A stretch of 64,000 bases of DNA from Hypericum androsaemum (Eukaryota > Streptophyta > Magnoliopsida > Malpighiales > Hypericaceae): the NCBI GenBank assembly GCA_963995505.1, contig OZ023198.1, positions 9,415,141-9,479,140 on the forward strand. Reading direction: 5' to 3'. Each line of letters begins with the position of its first letter. Position 1 is the stretch's first letter. Below the pieces are notes generated by a model, which was given only the letters and a program-made list of their open reading frames with translations, searched no databases and had not been told where the DNA came from. Of this stretch, positions 1 through 12,044 are shown in pieces. Position numbers and translations under genes: made by a program.

Positions 1-334
1 TCCAAAGAAAAGTCTCTTCGTTGAGTTCAAAAAGAAACAGCCATTTCACTAACTAACTACAAGCTCCATCCTACAGCAGAGAAACATTTAGAAAAAATTG
101 AAAGCAAGTCAAGCTCAGTCGAAACCTTTATCGGAGAAAGGCATAGGGAAGTGAATTCCCATCGCATGCGCCAAAAAGCGTAGAGAAACGCGAGCGAGAA
201 CAAAACGGCTCCGAGAGCAGCACGTTCCTTCCTTACACCTGAGAACCATATGCCACAATCTCAAACACACAATGTGCATAAAATGATTAGGGTATGGACG
301 TAATGTTCTATGGTGAATATCTTACCAAATCTAT
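1..334. other. Left-edge flank, no gene recognised
   Basis: Non-repetitive sequence of mixed composition left of the first transposon. I see no convincing reading frame or splice structure. It could be untranslated or intronic sequence of a gene extending outside the window. Confidence 0.4.
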
Positions 335-343
335 AAACTTTTA
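335..343. repeat. 9-bp target-site duplication of the MULE (left copy)
   Basis: AAACTTTTA is repeated exactly at 1707-1715 directly after the right terminal inverted repeat. Nine bases is the Mutator-superfamily signature. Confidence 0.85.
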
Positions 344-1706
344 GGGAAAATTATGCTCCAGTGCTCCGTGTTTGTTTTTATATGCTCTCGGACCCTTCTA
401 TTTTTTGAAAATCGATTATGTTACCACTCTAGTTTGAGAAAATTATACTTTCGGGTCCCTAAATGAGTTTTTTCTTTTTTTGTCATTAAAATGATAAAAA
501 ATATCCTTGGAACAAAAAAAAAAAATTGCTGACATCATCTCTTCTTCTCAGGCGAACCAAAAAGAATCCGGCAAACTGATCAAAATTTCTAAATTTGATG
601 GTTGCTGCAAACCAAGCATCAAAATTCCAACAGAGACAAAACAATCGACAGAACCCAACATCAAATTCCAGAATCGTTCATCCCCATTATTGAACTTCTT
701 TGTCAAACACGACAACAACGACGGCGGACCCCGAAGAAGGCAAGATGGAGACAGCGTTTTAACGAAGGGGAAATTGTGGGTCAGATGGTGACCAGGTCCT
801 CGACCGCCTCATCAAATCCGCCACCGGGGAGGATGAGGAGGCGTAGGCGAAGAGGAGTGGTCGGGTCAGTGGGCTAGGACGTCGCGTCATCCTCCTCCTC
901 GACGGCGGTAAGCTCAACGCCGTCGTCATCCCTATAACTGATGATGGAGCTTGGAACACGAAGGCTGTCCAATTTAATCGATTGGGATGAAGCTGTCTTC
1001 ATGTCTTGATTAATCGATTAGGATTTGAAGCCACCAAATTGGTGTTTAATCAATGTCGGTTTGATTATCACCAAATTCCTGGAGAGGACGAAGATCAACG
1101 ATTGGGTTCAGGCCCAACCTCCGCTGACCTCCCCTTCCCCGTCAATGAAGCCGATTTGGGTCTCACCGAGTTGGTTTCTTGATTTAGAATCGATCTGGGT
1201 CACGTAATTGGTTTCTTGATTTAGAATCGATCTGGATCGCCCTCGATTTGCCGACCCTGAAGCCGCCCCCGATTCGCTGGTCGAGGCCCTCACCTATGGC
1301 TGCCCCCCGACCCCTTCGACGAGACCTGCTATGCCATCGGGACTGCGTTCTCGATCGTTCTCGTTCTCGGTGTCATTTTTGTTCTCGGCATTGTTCTTGT
1401 TATCGGCGTCATTCTTGGAGCTTCCTTTCTCATGGACTTATGATTTCTGATTTTAGGGTTCTCACAGAATTGGAAATTTTTTAGAAGGAAGAAGACGAGA
1501 TGATGTCAGCGATTTTTTTTATTTATTATTCTAAGGGTATTTAGATCATTTTGTTGACAAAAATGGAAAAAAGAGCTGCTAACGTGCGCTAAGGACCCGA
1601 AAGTATAATTTTCTCAAACTAGAGGGGCAACATAATCGATTTTTCAAAATAGAGGGGCCCGAGAGCATATAAAAGCAAACACGGAGGACTGGAGCATAAT
1701 TTTTCC
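344..1706. mobile_element. Non-autonomous Mutator-like (MULE / Pack-MULE-like) element
   Basis: The element is bounded by long terminal inverted repeats. The left arm starts GGGAAAATTATGCTCC and the right arm, read in reverse complement, starts GGAAAAATTATGCTCC. The outer similarity runs about 120 bp, and further inverted matches (around TGACATCATCTC) extend the arms to roughly 552 on the left and 1485 on the right. It is flanked by a perfect 9-bp direct repeat AAACTTTTA at 335-343 and 1707-1715, the target-site duplication length typical of the Mutator superfamily. The interior (about 560-1480) has a much more GC-rich, CG-containing composition than its surroundings and short open stretches on both strands, but no transposase. 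This is the usual appearance of a Pack-MULE carrying host gene fragments. The source gene could not be recognised. Confidence 0.88.
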
Positions 1707-1715
1707 AAACTTTTA

Positions 1716-2106
1716 CAATGTTATTACTCTAGTGGCAACTGGTTGTCATGCTCTTGTTACATCTTCTCTTCCTCTCTCTTGTGTTAATTGATATGATTTT
1801 GATCATTGTTTAATATATATATATATATATATATTTTAGTATATGAATATGTAGTTGGACTAAATCTTGGTTGTTCTTGCACTTTCGACCAATTCAAGAC
1901 TGGTTCTGCATTTATTAGGTAATTTAACTATCTTCTGTTTGTCTGCAGTCTCCACTACAGAGTAGTGCTATTATTTTCAAAGGGGCAGGCGACTTTTCTC
2001 TATGATCTCTTTACTTTCACAAATTCGAACTTGGAGTTCTCTACCAGGCTACGGACCCTGATGATTTTCCCAACCATGCTAAGTGATATTCAAATATGCT
2101 TCACAG
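1716..2106. other. Intergenic or intronic sequence with a (TA)n microsatellite
   Basis: AT-rich sequence with a TA dinucleotide run at about 1812-1832. Pyrimidine-rich stretches ending in CAG near 1948 resemble splice acceptors. This may be intron sequence of the remnant described at 2107-2374, but no full exon could be defined here. Confidence 0.35.
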
Positions 2107-2374
2107 GCTGGCTCCGCTGACCCAGTTACAATGACTAGCAGCATCTTCTTGGATTATTTTGATATAGGAATCAATGCTGCCATATTGTCTCAGGTCAGTG
2201 GATGCGCAATGTTCACCGTTAAATCGGAATAATTGCATTCATGGGGCGATGTTTATCATAAATCCGTGTCTGCACATTGTCTTGTTTCTACAGGCTGCTA
2301 AATCTAGGACGCAAATGAAAACAAAACGAAGATTTCTTTTTTCAATTATTCTTCCATCTGGTCTTAAATACTAG
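2107..2374 (+). pseudogene. Two exon-like blocks ending in a stop: 3-prime remnant of an unrecognised gene
   Basis: A pyrimidine-rich tract plus CAG precedes an open block at 2107-2193 (29 codons, beginning [12 protein letters not shown]). It ends at CAG|GTCAGT, a good donor. A second block at 2294-2374 follows TTCTACAG (26 codons, basic then hydrophobic, ending LPSGLKY and a TAG stop). Both blocks are phase 0 and splice in frame. No upstream exons could be joined reliably: a candidate at about 1949 reads for 18 codons to a TGA. I do not recognise the protein. It may be the last exons of a gene broken by the MULE upstream and the copia element downstream, or chance. No function is proposed. 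Confidence 0.3.
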
Positions 2375-2972
<598 letters not shown>

Positions 2973-2977
2973 ACCCA

Positions 2978-3431
2978 TGTGGAAAATATAAAGGTTGAAA
3001 CTAGAGCTTAAGAACAAAGCTCAACTATGGAGAAAGTGACGGTTATGGTGAGAGTGAGTGAAAGTTTAGAGAGAGAAGGGAAGATGAAGAAACGCGTGAG
3101 GAGAGAGAAAGAGTATTTTTTATGGGAAAAAAATCTGATTCCATTTTTCATTTCTTTTTCTCTGTACACATCAGTCCTTTTATACAAAAGTATATACACG
3201 TGTCAACCTATTATTCATCCACTCAAACATTAACTTAACCAGCTGGCAACTCGCATGGTGACCTGCGTGTTGACCCACGAACTGACCCGTTAACCCATTT
3301 TGGCTTAACGGTCTTCTTTCCCTTTTTTGTCTTTGATTGAAAAGATGCTGCAGCAACACTTTGATCTTTGTCCTCTTCAACATCTGGCTCCAACATCTCA
3401 TCTTCTTGATTATAGCTGATGGCATTTGACA
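2978..3431 (-). repeat. Copia LTR (3-prime LTR of the minus-strand element)
   Basis: A 454-bp direct repeat partner of 8147-8599, starting TGTGGAAAATA and ending TTTGACA on the plus strand. It is preceded by the ACCCA target duplication and followed by a purine-rich tract on the element strand. Confidence 0.95.
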
Positions 3432-3440
3432 CCCCCTCGT
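3432..3440 (-). promoter_or_regulatory. Polypurine tract of the copia element
   Basis: On the minus strand ACGAGGGGG lies immediately upstream of the 3-prime LTR, the expected position of the plus-strand DNA primer in reverse transcription. Confidence 0.8.
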
Positions 3441-3481
3441 AAGTTGGACTATGAATATCCAAGAGTCCCAACTTACGAACC

Positions 3482-6400
3482 AAGAACTCAAAATACCTCA
3501 TGGATAATCCTTTGGCCAGGATGTCTGCTAGCTAAAATTATGTCTTCACGTGAAAGTGCTTGACCTGCCCCCTTTGTACCTTTTCTCTTACGACATGACA
3601 ATCAACCTTTATGTGCTTCGTTCGTTCATGAAACATAGCATTCTCGGCTATATGAATTGTCGGCTTACTATCACAATAAATTAACGCAGGACTTTCATGT
3701 GCATTCCTCAGATCTTCCAACAAATACTTGACTCATTGTATCTCTCGAGTTACGGAAGACATTTCACGATATTCTGCTTCTGATGATGAACAAGACATTG
3801 TTTATTGTTTCTTCGCCTTCCAAGAGACTAAAGAATTGCTAATGTAGACACAATACCCTGTTACAGACCTGCGTGTATCATAGCAAGATGCATAGCTGCT
3901 ATATGCATATGCTTTTATCTTCCCATCTGACTTTACTGGGTAATAAAATCCCATTCCTGGTGCATTCTTGATATACTTCAAGACATTATATGTAGCTTTC
4001 AAATGCACATCTGTAGGCTTAGTTAAATATTGGCTCAATTGTTGCACAATGAACCCTATATCAAGTCTTGTAATTGGCAAATACAACAACTTTCCAACAA
4101 GTCGTCTGTATAAGCACGAATCTTCCAATATCAACTTACCATCTACTGTTTCTTTATAAATAGGTTTTCCTTGTTGATCAAATGCAAGGGTGTCCAATAA
4201 CGTGCCTCCTTCATCTTCCAATTGTATACTTGTGTCAACAAGAGCTTGTCTTGGCTTACAACCAAGATATTCCACATCTGTCAAAATTTCCAGAGCATAC
4301 TTCTTTTGACATAGATGAATACCTTTAGAATTCCTCGCCATTTCTAAACCAAGAAAATATTGCAACTTTCCCAAGTCTTTCAGTTTCAATAATTTCTCCA
4401 AATGCCTCTTGTTGTCGTGATTATGTCTTCTGAAGTACCAGCAAGTATGATATCGTCTACGTATACTAACAAGGCAATAAAAGAGTGAGAATCCTTCTTG
4501 GTGAACAAAGAAGGATCATTCTGAGAATGTATGAACCCAATACCAAGTAAGATAGAAGTCAATTTTCCAAACCATTGTCTGCTTGCTTGCTTTAAACCAT
4601 AAAGAGATCGCTGCAACTTACAAACCTTGCCTCCATCCCCCTCCTCAAGTTCCAAGCCAAGAGGAACTTGCATATAAACCTCTTCATTCAACTCACCATA
4701 AAGAAATAAGTTATTCACATCCAACTGATGCAAGAGCCACCCTTTAACAACCAAACTAATAAGAACATGCACAGTGGACATCTTAGCGACGGGGCTGAAA
4801 GTCTCAAAGTAATCAATGCCAAGAGATTGAGTAAATCTTTGTGCAACCAAACGTGCCTTATACCGCTCAATACTACCATCAGCTCTATGCTTGATTTTAT
4901 AGACCCATTTGTTACCAACAACCTTCTTGCCGGGTGGTAACCATGTTAAAGTCCAAGTCTGGTTCTGATCAAGAGCAAGAAGTTCCAACTTCATCGTGTT
5001 AAGCCAAAATTCATCCTTGATAGCCTCCTCATAGGTACGAGGCTCAGATTTGCCAACCACTGAGCAAGTAAAGGCTTTATAACTAGAAGCTAGATGACAA
5101 AAAGTAAAATAGGAACTAATTAGATAAGGAGTAGAAAGAAAAGAAGCAGCATAGGTATGAAGCAAATTCACCTATGCTGGAGAGTGATCATTTGAGTGCG
5201 ATAAAATCACATTATGGGTATAGTCATGTAAGTAGTGGGGAAGTGTTTTAGCACGAGTAGAGTGCCTCAAAGGGAGTTCAAGGGCTGGTTCAGGTGAGGA
5301 TGGTAAAGATGATGGTTGGTCTGGAGAAAGAGAAGTAACAGGTTCAGGTGTAGTTTGACTGATATCAGAATCTGGAAAAAGATAAGGTATCTGTTGCACA
5401 TAGTCTGCAACTTGACAAGGCTGAAAAAGATGATCTTGATACACTGATCCATCTTGGAAAGGGAAAATGTGCTCATAAAAAATCACATCCCTTGATACTA
5501 TTGTCGAATGACAGGCTAAGCCATATAACTTGTACCCCTTTGTGCCAATAGGAATTCCCAAGTTGACATATTGGCGAGCTCGTGGTTGGAATTAGGTTCT
5601 ATGTGGTGAAATAGTGGCGGCATAACTAAGACACCCAAAAACTCGCAAATGCCTGTATTCTGGCGCCTTCTTATATAATAGGTCATATGGTGTTTTGTTG
5701 CTCAAATTTCGAGATGGAACTTTATTTATCAGATAAGCTGCATAACGAACTGCATCTGCCCAAAAACTAGTTGGCAAACTAGCTTGTAACATAAGAGATC
5801 GTGCCATGTTTAAGAGAGTTTGATATTTTCTCTCTACCCGCCCATTTTGCTGAGGGGTATAAACGCAGCTAGTTTCATGAATTATCCCTTGATCTCCAAA
5901 ATAATCACTCATCAAGAATTCATTTCCTTGATCTAAACGTACCTTTTAAACTCTTACTCCAAATTGGGTATGCGCCATCTCACAAAAACTTTTGATTAAA
6001 CTTCTAACTGCAGACTTATCAGTCATCAAGGAAATTAAGAAACCTCGAATGATTATCAACCACTGCGAGAAAATAATGATATCCATCATAACTTGGTAAA
6101 GCAAACTTCCCCCAAATGTCTACATGAACTAATTCAAAGATTGCATATGCTACAGCGGTACTTAGAGAAAAGGTAACCTCTTGTGTCGAGCATAATGACA
6201 TACATCACAATGGTCCATAGTTTGAGCAATCACATTACTAACCAAAAGATGTATCTGCTACAATTTATTGATAGGAATGTGGCCAAGTCTAAAATGCCAC
6301 AGGTTAATGGAAAAAGATTTATAAACTGATGCAGCTATAGGTTTACAATGGTCTAAGGATTTAGACATCTGTGGTTGGAAAGAAAGGTCTAAAAGGTAAA

Positions 6401-6723
6401 GGCCATGTGATTCTATGGCGCTACCAATCACTTTCGAACTGATTAGATCCTGAATCAAACATAAATTAGCTTTAAAACAAAGTTGAAAGGGAAAAGATAT
6501 GGTCAACTGACTAACTGACAATAGATTGAATGCAAAGGAGGGCACGAGCAAGACATTGAACAAGTATATGTCTTGAGATAGTTTAACAGTACCACGGTGT
6601 AGGGCAACTATTCTGTGGTTGTTTGGTAGTGTAATAACCACATCAGAAATTGGATGATGATTTATGAAGTATTAGGATGAACAAGCAATATGATCCGACG
6701 CTCCTAAATCTAAGATCCAAGTA
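3482..6723 (-). pseudogene. Copia pol polyprotein remnant (protease, integrase, RT, RNase H)
   Basis: Translation in pieces gives all pol domains. Protease: WILDLGASDH near 6690-6725, where the usual D-S-G active site reads D-L-G. Integrase: a zinc-binding segment ending LWHFRLGH near 6260, then the catalytic core with HVDIWGKF near 6110 and PQQNGRVERK near 5845. Reverse transcriptase: 4386-5171 with FETFSPVAK, HQLDVNN and an intact LVYVDDIILAG. RNase H: about 3538-4000, with SSSEAEY recoverable. Stops lie after the protease, inside integrase, near 5590 and in RNase H, and a frame change lies near 4395. The RT catalytic motif is kept but the protein cannot be made as one piece. It belongs to the minus-strand element at 2978-8599. 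Confidence 0.93.
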
Positions 6724-8077
6724 CAAGCAGAACTCCTACTAGCACAGGCTCTATGAAAAGATAAAGATAGAGATGAAATACCAGAAATATGGTCAGATCC
6801 TATGAAATTGACTTGTGGCAAATTGCTCAGTGGTGGGAGACCAGGAACATTGTCTCTTGGTGTTGCTGAGTGTTGAATCAACTTGATGAGGCCAGAGTAC
6901 TGCTCTAGGGTCAAAGCCAATTTAGCTAGACCCGACTTCACCTCTTCTAAACCACCTGCAGAAGCTTGGTTAGTAGAATGCGAGTTACCTCCTCTGTAAC
7001 CCGTAGAAGTCCTGCCATTACGAGGTCCATTGTTCGCATATCCCTGTCCAAAGATAGAACCACTAGCACTTCCAGAAGCAGGTCTAGAGCCATTCCCTGA
7101 ACCATTATTGGTGAACTTGAAGTTTGGTGGAAATCCATGCTTTCTATAGCAATTTTCTATAGTGTGTCCATCTTTGCCACAGTAAGTACAAGTAGCCTGC
7201 TTCCCATTACCATTCCAATTCCTCTTAGCATAACCACCAATATTCACAGCATTGATAGAATTTGAACCACTAGCAATATGTGAAATCATATTAGCAGAGC
7301 AAATATTTAACAGCTGTTACAACATATTTGCAAAGCAAGCAATATAGCCCTATTGACATCAGGAAGTGGATCCATCAACATGATCCGCGAAGTAATGTTG
7401 CTATAGTTCTCATTGAAACCAATCAAGAAATGAATCAACTGATCATTCTCTTGATATAAGTGTGAAGTCCTCACCGATGCATAATCTGCAGATCTCTTCT
7501 CAGTATCCACACATTTACATAACAATAGAGGCCTAAATTCATAGAAATTATCCCACAATGTCCTGAATGATGTGAAATAATTAGTCACTGTAAGTGCTCC
7601 TCGCTTCAAAGAACACAATACCATCTTTAACCTAGCAATCTTCATGGATTCTCCTCGTCGAAACCTCCCACGAAGATCCTACCAAGCCTCAGCAGCAGTT
7701 TCCAAACAACTAACACTTCTAGCTATTTTAGGTTCCATCAATCCTACAAGCCAACTCAGTACCATACTACTGCAACTTTCCCAATCATCATAACTAGAAT
7801 CATCTACTTCAGGTGGATGCGTAGATCTATCAACCATAGGCCACTTCTTCTTCAACCTCAAGGCTCGTTTTATATATCTACTCCAGCTAAAGTAATTAGT
7901 TGCATTAAGAAGAGGAGTTACCAGAATTAATGCGGAATTTTTGGTCGGATGAAGGTAATACATCATATTCTCTGGCAAATTCCCCGATCCTGGTTGAGAA
8001 TGAGCTGATCTGCCCTGGCGACTGTTCACTGCTGAAGAAACTGCCATTTCTTCCAATCGTGAGCTTTTCTTCATCAC
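6672..8077 (-). pseudogene. Copia gag remnant with CCHC zinc knuckle
   Basis: The N-terminal gag segment (7679-8077) carries NATNYFSWSRYIKRAL, typical of plant copia capsid proteins. It is followed in the same frame, after a TAG stop at 7679, by a further capsid segment (7307-7645). After a frame change the nucleocapsid knuckle CTYCGKDGHTIENC appears near 7140-7190, followed by a Gly/Ser/Asn-rich linker leading into protease. The likely start is the Met near 8050 or the Met-Met pair at 8077. The protein would package element RNA, but the frame is broken. Confidence 0.9.
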
Positions 8078-8134
8078 TCAAGATCAAATCGTAGTGTAAA
8101 CCAGTAGATCGTCACTAGACTAGCTTTGTCTAGA

Positions 8135-8146
8135 GCTCTGATACCA
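8135..8146 (-). promoter_or_regulatory. Copia primer-binding site (initiator tRNA-Met)
   Basis: On the minus strand TGGTATCAGAGC directly follows the 5-prime LTR. It is the complement of the 3-prime end of plant initiator tRNA-Met, the standard minus-strand primer of copia elements. Confidence 0.95.
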
Positions 8147-8599
8147 TGTGAAAAATATACAGGTTGAAACTAGAGCTTAAGAACTAAGCTCAGCTATGGA
8201 GAAAGTGACGATTATGGTGAGAGAGAGTGAGTGAAAGTTTAGAGAGAGAAGGGAAGATGAAGAAACGTGTGAGGAGTGACTGTATTTTTGGTGGGAAAAA
8301 ATCTGATCCCATTTTTCATTTCTTTTTCTCTGTACACATCAGTCCTTTTATACAAAAGTATATACACATGTCAACCTATTATTCGTCCACTCAAACATTA
8401 ACTTAACTAGCTGGAAACTCGCATGGTGACCCGCGTGTTGACCCACGAACTGACCCGTTAACCCATTTTGGCTTAACGATCTTCTTTCCCTCTTTTGCGT
8501 TTGATTGAAAAGATGCTGCAGCAACACTTTGATCTTCGTCCTCTTCAACATCTGGCTCCAACATCTCATCTTCTCGATTATAGATGATGGCATTTGACA
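8147..8599 (-). repeat. Copia LTR (5-prime LTR of the minus-strand element)
   Basis: A 453-bp copy matching 2978-3431 with scattered substitutions and small indels, followed by ACCCA. It would carry the element promoter. Confidence 0.95.
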
Positions 8600-8604
8600 A
8601 CCCA

Positions 8605-10339
8605 CCAACCGATTAACTTCCCTTGCGTTCTGTGCCTGGATCTGAAGCACAACTGAGATTGAACAACCATTTTAGACAAACTGTTAATATCATTTTAATT
8701 TGTTGTTTGTCTGATTAATGTACTTTATGCGTTTTACATTGCAATGAAGGTCTATGACATAGACGTCCACATTATCAGTTCTTTTGTTAATTGCTGCAAA
8801 ATTTATCATTTGCAAGTACGAAAAGTTTAATTTGACCACTTCCAATATAACAAAACTCTTTTAAAAAAAAAAAACTCTTTAAACAATGTAACAAGCTCGA
8901 AGCTTGGGCGTTAATGGCGAAGGTGAGTTTTGGCTGGGAAACAATTAATGGTGAGGGAAAAGAGAGAGAGAAAGGAGAGGTAGAAGATATGATGACAGAT
9001 ATCTGATTTCTTGTAAAATGTCAATCATATCGCTGTAGATTCTCTGAACTACCTTTTATACTCCTATTGAGGCAGTTTATCAGACACTATTACAATTCAG
9101 TACCTAAACTTCCTTTACATCTCAATTCAGTCATAAATCGATTACAAACAACTTTTTCATATTGTTTTTGTCATTAGATCTGAATCGATTGGTCCAACCG
9201 CATTGACCACCGATCTTACGGTCCTCGAGATTTTGGTATTGAACAGACTAGCACTCGAGCAGTCGGACTGTGCTTTTTAAGACATTGCTCTCAAGTGACA
9301 CTCTAGAGAACGTATTGTTCTCCTCGGCTATTAAATTCTCTGAGGACTATTGGCTACTTGTACTTGGTAGAGCGTCGAGGGAAACCAACTTTTTCAAAGT
9401 AAGCGTCCATATCCAACTTAACAACTTAAAATCTTAAAATCATTTAAAAATGATAAGCATGTAAAATTTAATATTACTCTCATAACCAATGTATGATTAA
9501 ACTCTAACATAAATATTCGACTTTAGATTAATAGATTTATGTGAATAATGTTGTAGATGCTAGATAATTATAAAAACAAAATTTTTTCTTAAGGATAATT
9601 TTTTTGGAAAAAGTTTATTTTATTATGTTATTGGTTCGACTTTTGACAAGTCGGTTAAATATTTTGTGTGAACACTCGTGATTTTTTTTCTCCGTGGACA
9701 AGCTAGTTGCTTACGTCGACATAACACGTTATTATTTTTAACAGTTAGTTTTGTGACTACATACGTGGACAATTTTCAACTTTTTTCCAATAAAATTGGT
9801 GTCTTTTTTATCTTGGTAATTTAACAACTGTTTATGTCAATGGCTTGGGGGTCACGTCGACATGAACGACTAATTGATGAAAAAAAATAAATTTGTCTCT
9901 AAAATTGACACCACAATAATATCGAAATCTTTACCATGATGGTTAGATACCCAAAATCGAAATCATAGGTTACAAAATTGAACTTTTCCACCCATTTTTT
10001 TTAATACATAATTGCAAGAATGATCATTTTCTACACATTAATGGCACATCTGCCTTCACCTTCGTTGTATTCTTTCCTCATCACCATCATCCACATGGTT
10101 AGCCCGACTGCTATTTTCTCAGGTTCCTGTCAAACAGATAATTTTGGCGAATTTTATGGAGATGATGTGCTACATATACTAGGCCAATATCTCTCGGAGG
10201 ATCAACTTCATCTCTATCCAAAAAATGCTGTCTCAACTAATTGTAACACATTGACGTCCTAACTATATTGGGATACTGATGATCTGTACTTTGCCTCAAT
10301 ATTCTTTTTTTAAGATAAGTTGTGCCTCAGTTTCCTGTA
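8605..10339. other. Gene-free interval
   Basis: AT-rich sequence without supported coding frames. About 9860-9995 resembles the terminal region of a MULE-type element (purine-strand text starting GGGTGGAAAAGTTCAATTTT when reversed), but I find no partner arm. The small open frame at 10020-10262 has no recognisable features. Confidence 0.4.
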
Positions 10340-10960
10340 TGGAGGAATAATATTGATTATCTGTAGATCAAATTATGTATATTGTTGCATTGCTAGTTGC
10401 AAGTGTGATGAACTTGTTTATAAATGTGAAAAATCTAAGTGCCTATTGTTCTTATGACTTTGGGTTGGATATGAAGATTTTAATATAGTATCAGAACGGA
10501 TTGATAAATCGTCCATTGTTATCCTCATACGGCTCCCGTTTCATCGCACTAATGAACTTCATTTGAGGAGGCGTGTTGAGATTATCGCTTTGTTGACTTC
10601 TTTTTTTGTCGTGACTAGGGTTTAAACCCTGGTTACTCCTCACTCTACCCCTCCTTTGTACCATTAGAGCAGTGTTTATTGATGAGCTTGTTTAAATATG
10701 TTAAATGTGTTGAGATTACCATATTGTGAAGGGGTGTATTAAAATTACCACGTTATTATATACAAATATACTGAGCTTATTTATAAATATGAAAAATACA
10801 CATGAAAAGAATAAGAAGATTCTAAAACCTTGGAATTGATATCCAAGTAAATTAAGTGGGATAAACTTCTTTATACAAATAATGAGACCATATAAATTAT
10901 GATCATTAATACTCTAATTTTTAAGGAATCCTAATCATGCTTTAAAGTCGTTTCTGCATG
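10340..10960 (+). repeat. Degenerate miniature LTR (TRIM-like) or copia LTR relic
   Basis: Near 10430-10520 the text GAACTTGTTTATAAATGTG leads to AATATAGTATCAGAACGG, which resembles the end of a small copia-type LTR plus a mutated initiator-tRNA primer-binding site. About 45-65 bases later comes a purine-rich TTGAGGAGGCG followed by TGTTGAGATTATCG, which looks like a polypurine tract plus LTR start. A second TGTTGAGATTACC at about 10708 leads again to GAGCTTATTTATAAATATG near 10780. The very short internal part would fit a terminal-repeat retrotransposon in miniature. The copies are degenerate and the limits are approximate. Confidence 0.35.
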
Positions 10961-12044
10961 GAGAGACTCATTACTTCATCTAGTCCCGTGACAGAAATTT
11001 TAATCATGATAAATTAAAATCGAGCAATGTCGGACGATGGTGACTCGGGAGTGATTAACTTTTAAGCTTTTCAAAATTTAAGGTTTTCAAGATTCGAGAT
11101 TAATCCGAAGCGTAATACCAATAGCCTGAAAGACCATGTACAAGTTAGTCTTCTCAAGGGTTGGTGAAAGAAGGAATGAAAATTAAAAGGATATCTTATG
11201 TTATATATAGAATTAATAGATCCATGAGATTAACTTATAAAACAAAAAGTATTTATGAGCTAAAATCATCATCTTCCACAATCTTCTAGTGGAAAGAAAA
11301 ATTGTAATGGTATCACCTAACATAACCAATCCACCAAAAGTGTTGCCTCAATTGTAGGACCTTCCCTGTCTTTTCCATTATCAAACCTTGCATACATTAA
11401 ACTCCACAAGCAGAAACAAGCTGGAGATACAACATATATTATACGAACATCTGATATTTTTGATAATACTCAACTCTGAATAAATTTCTATTGTGAAATT
11501 GGATGATTTATGCAACAAGTTGTTAGACAGTTTTAATGGCCAACTAAGTTGTAAATCAAGAGAACATAAACAAATCCCTGCCAGTGGGAAAAGGAAAAGG
11601 ATAAAGGACAAAGGTGGTCATGTCTATATGGTAAAGGAATCTTTAGTGTCCTCTCAACCAAACAAAATCAAGCTTATTTCTCATGCTTCTACATTGTTGT
11701 TGTTACTTTATATGACATCAAAGTTATGGATGTCAACAAGTATTATATACTACTAATAAAGAGTAATTTGCGTTTAGCCCATAAACTCGGCTAGATCTAC
11801 TTATCCAGGTTTGATTAGTTCTCGCTTAAAATGTCGAGTGTGGATGAGATGTGCTGACGTGTCTATTTATCGAGTCGGATATGTTTAAAGGAGACCCAAG
11901 TTAATAACAACGATATTAATCTTATTTGAAAGAGGAAAACCAACATATATCAGCTGCAATTTCACAAGTAGGACACAAGTGAGGCAAGCGAATAAGGAGA
12001 CATCTGAAGACAGACATTCCAAGTTGCAGACAAGACTTGGTCAG
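10961..12044. other. Gene-free interval
   Basis: AT-rich sequence with no recognisable gene. Short overlapping open frames on both strands at 11381-11756 have no family features. Confidence 0.4.

Larger units (their letters stand above)
2978..8599 (-). mobile_element. Full-length Ty1/copia LTR retrotransposon (decayed)
   Basis: A complete copia element read on the minus strand, 5622 bp. It has two LTRs (2978-3431 and 8147-8599), both TG...CA, and a perfect 5-bp target duplication ACCCA at 2973-2977 and 8600-8604. A primer-binding site complementary to initiator tRNA-Met abuts the right (5-prime) LTR and a polypurine tract abuts the left (3-prime) LTR. Coding order is gag, protease, integrase, reverse transcriptase, RNase H, as in Ty1/copia. 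The reading frame is broken by several stops and at least three frame changes, and the two LTRs differ by many substitutions and small indels. The copy is therefore old and cannot move by itself. Confidence 0.96.

Noticed and set aside
3235..3501. Minus-strand frames at 3180-3501 and 8348-8650 as host genes
   Set aside because: They lie mostly inside the copia LTRs and are duplicated because the LTRs are. They are not independent genes.
10020..10262. 80-codon plus-strand open frame
   Set aside because: No family features, AT-rich surroundings, no splice or regulatory context.
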